Made by a program: the position numbers and the translations under genes | Shown here: positions 60,184 to 64,000 of the stretch, in pieces | Position numbering within the stretch: position 1 is the first letter of the stretch | Layout: each line of letters opens with the position of its first letter | DNA from: CAZHCA01 sp964530825 | Lineage (GTDB): Bacteria; Bacteroidota; Bacteroidia; Chitinophagales; Saprospiraceae | Direction: 5' to 3' | DNA length: 64,000 bases | Assembly: GCA_964530825.1 (NCBI GenBank) | Contig: CAZHCA010000021.1 | Location: forward strand, 18,782-82,781 | Notes under the pieces: generated by a model | What the model was told of the DNA's origin: nothing | Database searches by the model: none | What the model saw: only the letters and a program-made list of their open reading frames with translations

Positions 60184-60915
60184 TCAAGCGAAGTCAAAGT
60201 CGAAAAGCTCAGCGAAGTGGGTTTTTAGCTTAGCTTTTACTTCCGGTATCGGGACAGCATAACCTAATTCCTTGCGCATTGAGGTGATTTGTTTATCCGC
60301 TTCGGCAATACCACAGGGTACGATGTGGTTAAAATGCGATAAATCCGTTTTCACGTTAAAAGCAAACCCGTGCATGGTCACCCACCGGCTGAGGTGGACC
60401 CCGATCGCACATATCTTTCTGGCGGGTTCTTTCCTATCGCCTAACCACACCCCCGTATACCCTTCGATGCGTTTGCCTTCCAGCCCGTAGTCTGCAATCG
60501 TGCGAATAACGGCTTCTTCCAGGTAGCGCACGTACCGATGCACGTCGGTAAAGAACCCGTCGAGGTCAAAGATGGGATAACCCACGATCTGCCCCGGTCC
60601 GTGGTAGGTAATATCACCACCACGGTTGATTTTGAAAAACTCGAAGCCTTGTGCATGCAACTGTCCTTCCTTCAGCAACAAGTGATCTACGGAGCCGCTC
60701 TTGCCAAGGGTGTATACCGGATTGTGCTCGCAGAATAATAGGTAATGGACCAAGGGCTCGGCAGCTTTTCCTTTCTTTTCACGCGCCCGATTTGCTAATT
60801 TGCGGTCAATAACCTCTCGGTGCAAACGTTTTTGCAGGTCCCAGGCGTCCGCGTAACGGATTCGCCCCAAGTCGAGAAATGTAACGCTTCTGGTGCTTTT
60901 TTCAACGTGGTCCAA
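60184..60915 (-). CDS. lipB: octanoyltransferase LipB
   Basis: A 243-residue enzyme that moves octanoyl from acyl carrier protein to lipoyl domains, the first step of lipoate synthesis. FCEHNPVYTLGKSG, RGGDITYHGPGQIVGYPIFD and KICAIGVHLSRWVTMHGFAF are diagnostic; the catalytic Cys is in HIVPCGI with the Lys in RKICAIGV. No ATG is available at the 5' end: the frame begins at TTG 60915 (DHVEKSTRS...), which matches the family's start region. A non-ATG start is therefore likely. Confidence 0.93.
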   Translation of the reverse strand: MDHVEKSTRSVTFLDLGRIRYADAWDLQKRLHREVIDRKLANRAREKKGKAAEPLVHYLLFCEHNPVYTLGKSGSVDHLLLKEGQLHAQGFEFFKINRGGDITYHGPGQIVGYPIFDLDGFFTDVHRYVRYLEEAVIRTIADYGLEGKRIEGYTGVWLGDRKEPARKICAIGVHLSRWVTMHGFAFNVKTDLSHFNHIVPCGIAEADKQITSMRKELGYAVPIPEVKAKLKTHFAELFDFDFA

Positions 60916-61054
60916 AGGTAAGGATATTTGATTTAAGTTGCTAAAGGTCGTTATTTTACCGTACCTTAACTACAAATCAAGGAAGAGAAAGTTTGCGGGT
61001 ACTCAACACCTACTCCTATTGAATAAGCACCTGCAAAACCACACTCAACACTCT

Positions 61055-61885
61055 ATGTCTCGATTGATTCTACTAGCCATTTTAGCCTTTTCCGGCTTTT
61101 CCCTGGTTGCCCAAAATGGCCAGCCCAATTTTCGCGGCGCCCGCAGTCTGGCGATGGGCCAAACCGGTATTGCTTTTCGCGACATCAATGCCGCTTTGAA
61201 CAACCAAGCAGGCTTGGCGTTCCTTCCCGGCTTTTCGGCGATCGCTTCTGGCGAAAGCCGCTTTGCTATGAGCGAGCTGAAGTCGGTATCAGCGGCGGCC
61301 GCCTTACCTACTAATAGCGGGACCTTCGGTCTGCAGGTGCGCTATTTTGGTTTCGAAGGCTATAACGAACAACTGGCCGGCCTATCGTACGCCTTAAAGT
61401 TAGCCCCCAGCATCAGCCTGGGCGCACAATTTGATGTACTGCGCACCGATATTCCCGAGTATGGTACCGCCAATAATTTCACCTTCGAACTGGGCGTGTT
61501 AGCCGAACTTTTACCCGGCCTTTGGCTGGGGGGGCATCTGTTTAGCCCGGTACGGCAGGAAATTGGAGAAAGCGAAGATTTTATCCCAACCCTGGTAAAT
61601 GTGGGCTTGGGCTTTCGGCCAACTGAAAAGTTACTATTACAGGCCGAAGTCGAAAAAGACATCGAGTACGATGCCAGTGTTCGGGTGGGTGTAGATTACT
61701 ATCCAATCGAAATACTGGCGATCCGAGCTGGGATCAGCACCGCTCCTAACCTCGCAGGCTTTGGCCTCGGCCTCGAAATCGGCGATGGCTTCCGGATTGA
61801 TGCTGCCGGGAACTACCATCAAGTACTTGGTTTCACACCGGCATTTACCTTGGCCTGGCAGCCCCGTAAAACTCCAACTGAATAG
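61055..61885 (+). CDS. PorV/PorQ-like outer membrane barrel protein
   Basis: A 276-residue protein with a signal peptide (SRLILLAILAFSGFSLVA, then QNGQ). The conserved start FRGARSLAMGQTGIAFRDIN then AALNNQAGLAF is typical of the UPF0164/PorV-PorQ group of small outer membrane barrels, some of which serve type IX secretion. Alternating strands run to the C terminus. Start ATG 61055 is chosen for the signal peptide. Its stop is 3 bp before mqnB, so the two are cotranscribed, but no functional link is obvious. Confidence 0.78.
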   Translation: MSRLILLAILAFSGFSLVAQNGQPNFRGARSLAMGQTGIAFRDINAALNNQAGLAFLPGFSAIASGESRFAMSELKSVSAAAALPTNSGTFGLQVRYFGFEGYNEQLAGLSYALKLAPSISLGAQFDVLRTDIPEYGTANNFTFELGVLAELLPGLWLGGHLFSPVRQEIGESEDFIPTLVNVGLGFRPTEKLLLQAEVEKDIEYDASVRVGVDYYPIEILAIRAGISTAPNLAGFGLGLEIGDGFRIDAAGNYHQVLGFTPAFTLAWQPRKTPTE

Positions 61886-61888
61886 TGT

Positions 61889-62563
61889 ATGGATATCCTT
61901 ATCGTGAGCGCGACCCAGCTGGAAATCCAGCCCCTATTAGAGCATCTTAAAACCCGGTGGGTGGAATATGGCTCCTACCAATACCAGCGCGGCGAACTCC
62001 AAGTCAGCATCCTGCTAACGGGCGTGGGTACACCGCAGGCAGTCTACAGCCTTACCAAATTACTGGTGCAAAAGAAGTACGATCTTGCTATCCAAATCGG
62101 TATTGCCGGTTCGTACCGGCGCGAACATGAGCTGGGTAGTGTTTGGCAGATTACCAGCGATACGTTCGCCGACCTCGGCGCCGAAGATACCGACGGCCGG
62201 CTGATGTCGGTTTTTGAAATGGGCCTGATCGATCCTGACCAGCCCCCATTCCGGGCCGGACGACTGACGCTGGAGGATGCCGAAGCTTTTCCCTTCTTGC
62301 CGCCCATGAAAGCAGTGACGGTTAATCGGGTTCATGGCTATCCTACATCGATCAAACGCTTTCTGGGGCATAATGAAGCCGACCTGGAGACGATGGAAGG
62401 CGCCGCGTTTTTCTACGTCTGCATGCTGGAAAATCAGCGCTGTCTCCAGATTCGCGCTATATCCAACTACATCGAGGCCCGCAACCGCGATCATTGGGAA
62501 GTAGGCCTGGCCGTACAAAACCTCAATCAGGTAGTACTGGAAATGCTGGATGGCTTGGGTTGA
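61889..62563 (+). CDS. mqnB: futalosine hydrolase
   Basis: A 224-residue nucleosidase of the MTA/SAH phosphorylase fold that cleaves futalosine in the alternative menaquinone pathway. Family motifs are ILIVSATQLEIQPLLEHL, LLTGVGTPQAVYSLTKLL, QIGIAGSYRREHELGSVWQI and ETMEGAAFFYVCMLENQRCL, whose MEG-A is the ribose-binding site. It follows the PorV-like gene by 3 bp and converges with the channel gene with 7 bp between stops. Confidence 0.93.
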   Translation: MDILIVSATQLEIQPLLEHLKTRWVEYGSYQYQRGELQVSILLTGVGTPQAVYSLTKLLVQKKYDLAIQIGIAGSYRREHELGSVWQITSDTFADLGAEDTDGRLMSVFEMGLIDPDQPPFRAGRLTLEDAEAFPFLPPMKAVTVNRVHGYPTSIKRFLGHNEADLETMEGAAFFYVCMLENQRCLQIRAISNYIEARNRDHWEVGLAVQNLNQVVLEMLDGLG

Positions 62564-62570
62564 CCGACAT

Positions 62571-63659
62571 TTACTCCGCTTCACCAAGGTACTTGTAAAC
62601 CGCATCTTGCCAGCGCGGCTCAGTAATTTTTTCCAACAATACCCGGTCGATATTCTCCCGGAGCGGACTTTCCTCCTGTAGGGCAATCTCCATATTGTTT
62701 TTTAACAGCCAGCGGGGTGCTATCGCTAACTCGCCGTAATATTTGGTATTGTTGAAATATTTCAAAAAAGGAACGTTAGATACAATACAATCAATTTCTC
62801 CATCGAGCAGGGACCGTATTGCCGAATCGTAATCGTCATAAGGGGTGAAGCTGATCTTTTCCCGGATCAAATACTCGGCCCCGGAGGAGTGAGCCACAGC
62901 ACCAACGCGCGCCCGTCGCAGGTCCGCATTGGTCTGAATGCTAGACTGCACTCTGGCAGTGGTAATTATAACACTTGCATTGGCCGTAAATAGTGAGAGA
63001 AAAATAATACTGGTGAAAATCCAAATGATCCCAATGGATTTACCCAGCAGGGTTTGCGGTACTTTATCTCCGTAGCCGACAGTCGTCATGGTGACAGCCG
63101 ACCACCACAGAGCATCCGGAAATCCCTTTATCGTTCGATCGTCGGTACCACTTTTCTGTGCTGCCCGGCTTTCGGCCAGCCAGACAATGGTACCCGACAG
63201 AATAAGGACCATAAGCAGCAGACCGATTAATTGTCCCAGGCTTTTCAGAATGGGTTTCCAGTAAGCCTGAAAGGTGTTTTGCTGGGCACTTCTCGCCATC
63301 GCGATACCTGTTCCCGAGGGATTCACCGGTTGGGAGAAATCCACCAGCACCTCACGGCTTGGGGTGATAGAAATAGCGCCTAGACCTACGTCGTAGGTGT
63401 GGTCCTGTAGGCCGTTCAACACCCCGTCTAAGTCATTGAGTTCGTAGGTGTATTCCCAGCCAAGCTCACGAGCAATGGCTTCCCAGATTTCTACCATCAA
63501 ACCATCGTTGGAGCCGTCGGGATTTTGATATCCGAATGGGGCAGCGTCATAGATGGCTACCTGCAAAAGCCGGGTAGTATCCGGTAACCCTTGTGCCGAA
63601 TGACCAGTCAGCAGCACCAACAAAAAAGCAATAAATCCTATTCGTAGCAATCGTCTCAC
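62571..63659 (-). CDS. GluR0-like ligand-gated potassium channel
   Basis: A 362-residue membrane protein with the layout of prokaryotic ionotropic glutamate receptors. After a signal peptide (~1-23) comes S1 of a periplasmic binding domain (~30-130, with LLQVAIYDAAPFGYQNPDG and ISITPSREVLVDFSQPV, whose Arg is the usual alpha-carboxylate ligand). TM1 is ~141-162. The pore loop has a potassium-selective filter, TTVGYGD (T193-D198), and TM2 contains LFTANASVIITT (~223-234), which mirrors the SYTANLAAF gating motif. S2 (~240-345, GAVAHSSGAEYLI, SLLDGEIDCIVSN) follows. It likely opens on binding an amino acid. The start is GTG 63659; no ATG is available. Confidence 0.9.
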   Translation of the reverse strand: MRRLLRIGFIAFLLVLLTGHSAQGLPDTTRLLQVAIYDAAPFGYQNPDGSNDGLMVEIWEAIARELGWEYTYELNDLDGVLNGLQDHTYDVGLGAISITPSREVLVDFSQPVNPSGTGIAMARSAQQNTFQAYWKPILKSLGQLIGLLLMVLILSGTIVWLAESRAAQKSGTDDRTIKGFPDALWWSAVTMTTVGYGDKVPQTLLGKSIGIIWIFTSIIFLSLFTANASVIITTARVQSSIQTNADLRRARVGAVAHSSGAEYLIREKISFTPYDDYDSAIRSLLDGEIDCIVSNVPFLKYFNNTKYYGELAIAPRWLLKNNMEIALQEESPLRENIDRVLLEKITEPRWQDAVYKYLGEAE

Positions 63660-64000
63660 AGATTGAAAAATTAGGTCGCTAAGATTAAGTAGGTGTTAAT
63701 AATGCGCAATTGGCTGGTTTTTAGGGCTGGAGTGAAAACAAGTCGATAAAGTAAACCTACCCGAGGCTGACGTTTTAGTTACAATTTACCGATTTAATGC
63801 GGCCAAATTTTATTTTTTAAACTTCGTGGAAGATGATCTCTAGCCTACAATTGAGCATCAATGAATATCCATTACAAGCGCAAACAGTAGTGTAGCCCTA
63901 ACCCCCTTGCTATTTTTTCTGCATCTTTGAATATTAGTAAGAACCTATTGTGCTTCCCCCCAAAATTCGAGCCAGTGGCTTAGTTGGTAAAAACCGTAAA
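63660..64000. other. intergenic DNA to the window edge
   Basis: This 341-bp stretch at the right edge shows no gene or RNA I can support on either strand. It is A/T-rich and includes the leader of the GluR0-like gene. Confidence 0.45.

Noticed and set aside
63950..64000. tRNA-like or other RNA at the right edge
   Set aside because: No cloverleaf can be formed with the bases present, and the sequence stops at the edge.

Overview
The window is chromosomal DNA of a Bacteroidota bacterium, most likely from the Saprospiria (Lewinella-like). The evidence is three proteins with type IX secretion C-terminal sorting domains, a DUF4249 lipoprotein paired with a CarboxypepD_reg/TonB-dependent receptor, bacillithiol synthesis (BshC), the futalosine route to menaquinone (MqnB), AT-rich leaders mostly without clear Shine-Dalgarno sites, and TTG...TAnnTTTG-like promoter elements. 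I found no rRNA, tRNA, CRISPR array or intact mobile element. The assignment rests on recognised gene families, not on a search.

Layout: 0-13 kb is metabolic and secreted functions: hydrolases, a methyltransferase, an NAD-type isocitrate dehydrogenase with a Thermus-type C-terminal extension, a GH13 amylase, PEP carboxylase and a BamA/TamA-like barrel. Two decayed genes lie here, a serine beta-lactamase-like remnant and an internally deleted sigma factor. 13.5-21.5 kb is a thiol/oxidative-stress neighbourhood: a CstB-like persulfide dioxygenase-rhodanese, an OxyR with both redox cysteines, a divergent ankyrin-repeat protein, a DinB/maleylpyruvate-isomerase-like protein and a DsrE-like protein. 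22-34 kb carries a flavodoxin-like protein, a secreted purple-acid-phosphatase-like enzyme, a 947-residue DUF4397 protein, the TonB receptor/DUF4249 pair and two lipoproteins. 34.6-43.9 kb is the most unusual region: acetoacetyl-CoA synthetase, then two exported trypsin-FGE fusion proteins flanking a secreted EEP-family phosphohydrolase, then a divergent translationally coupled pair made of a secreted beta-rich protein and a two-TM protein with an EAD11-like cytoplasmic domain. One trypsin-FGE protein ends in what looks like the variable region of a diversity-generating retroelement (DGR). It is followed by a strong GC-rich stem-loop, a terminator and the truncated start of a possible DGR accessory gene. 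No reverse transcriptase or template repeat is visible in the window. 44-64 kb contains core genes (bshC, accD, hemE, lipB, mqnB), transporters, exported proteins, a TIR-TPR-SDR fusion and a GluR0-like potassium channel.

How the parts may work together: in the 36.6-43.9 kb region I infer an envelope surveillance or conflict module. Exported proteases carrying lectin-fold recognition domains, one of them diversified, would act outside the membrane, and the EAD11-like protein could relay a signal to cytoplasmic partners. This is a hypothesis from domain architecture. The thiol cluster is easier to read, because bacillithiol made by BshC is a plausible low-molecular-weight thiol for the CstB-like and DinB-like proteins.
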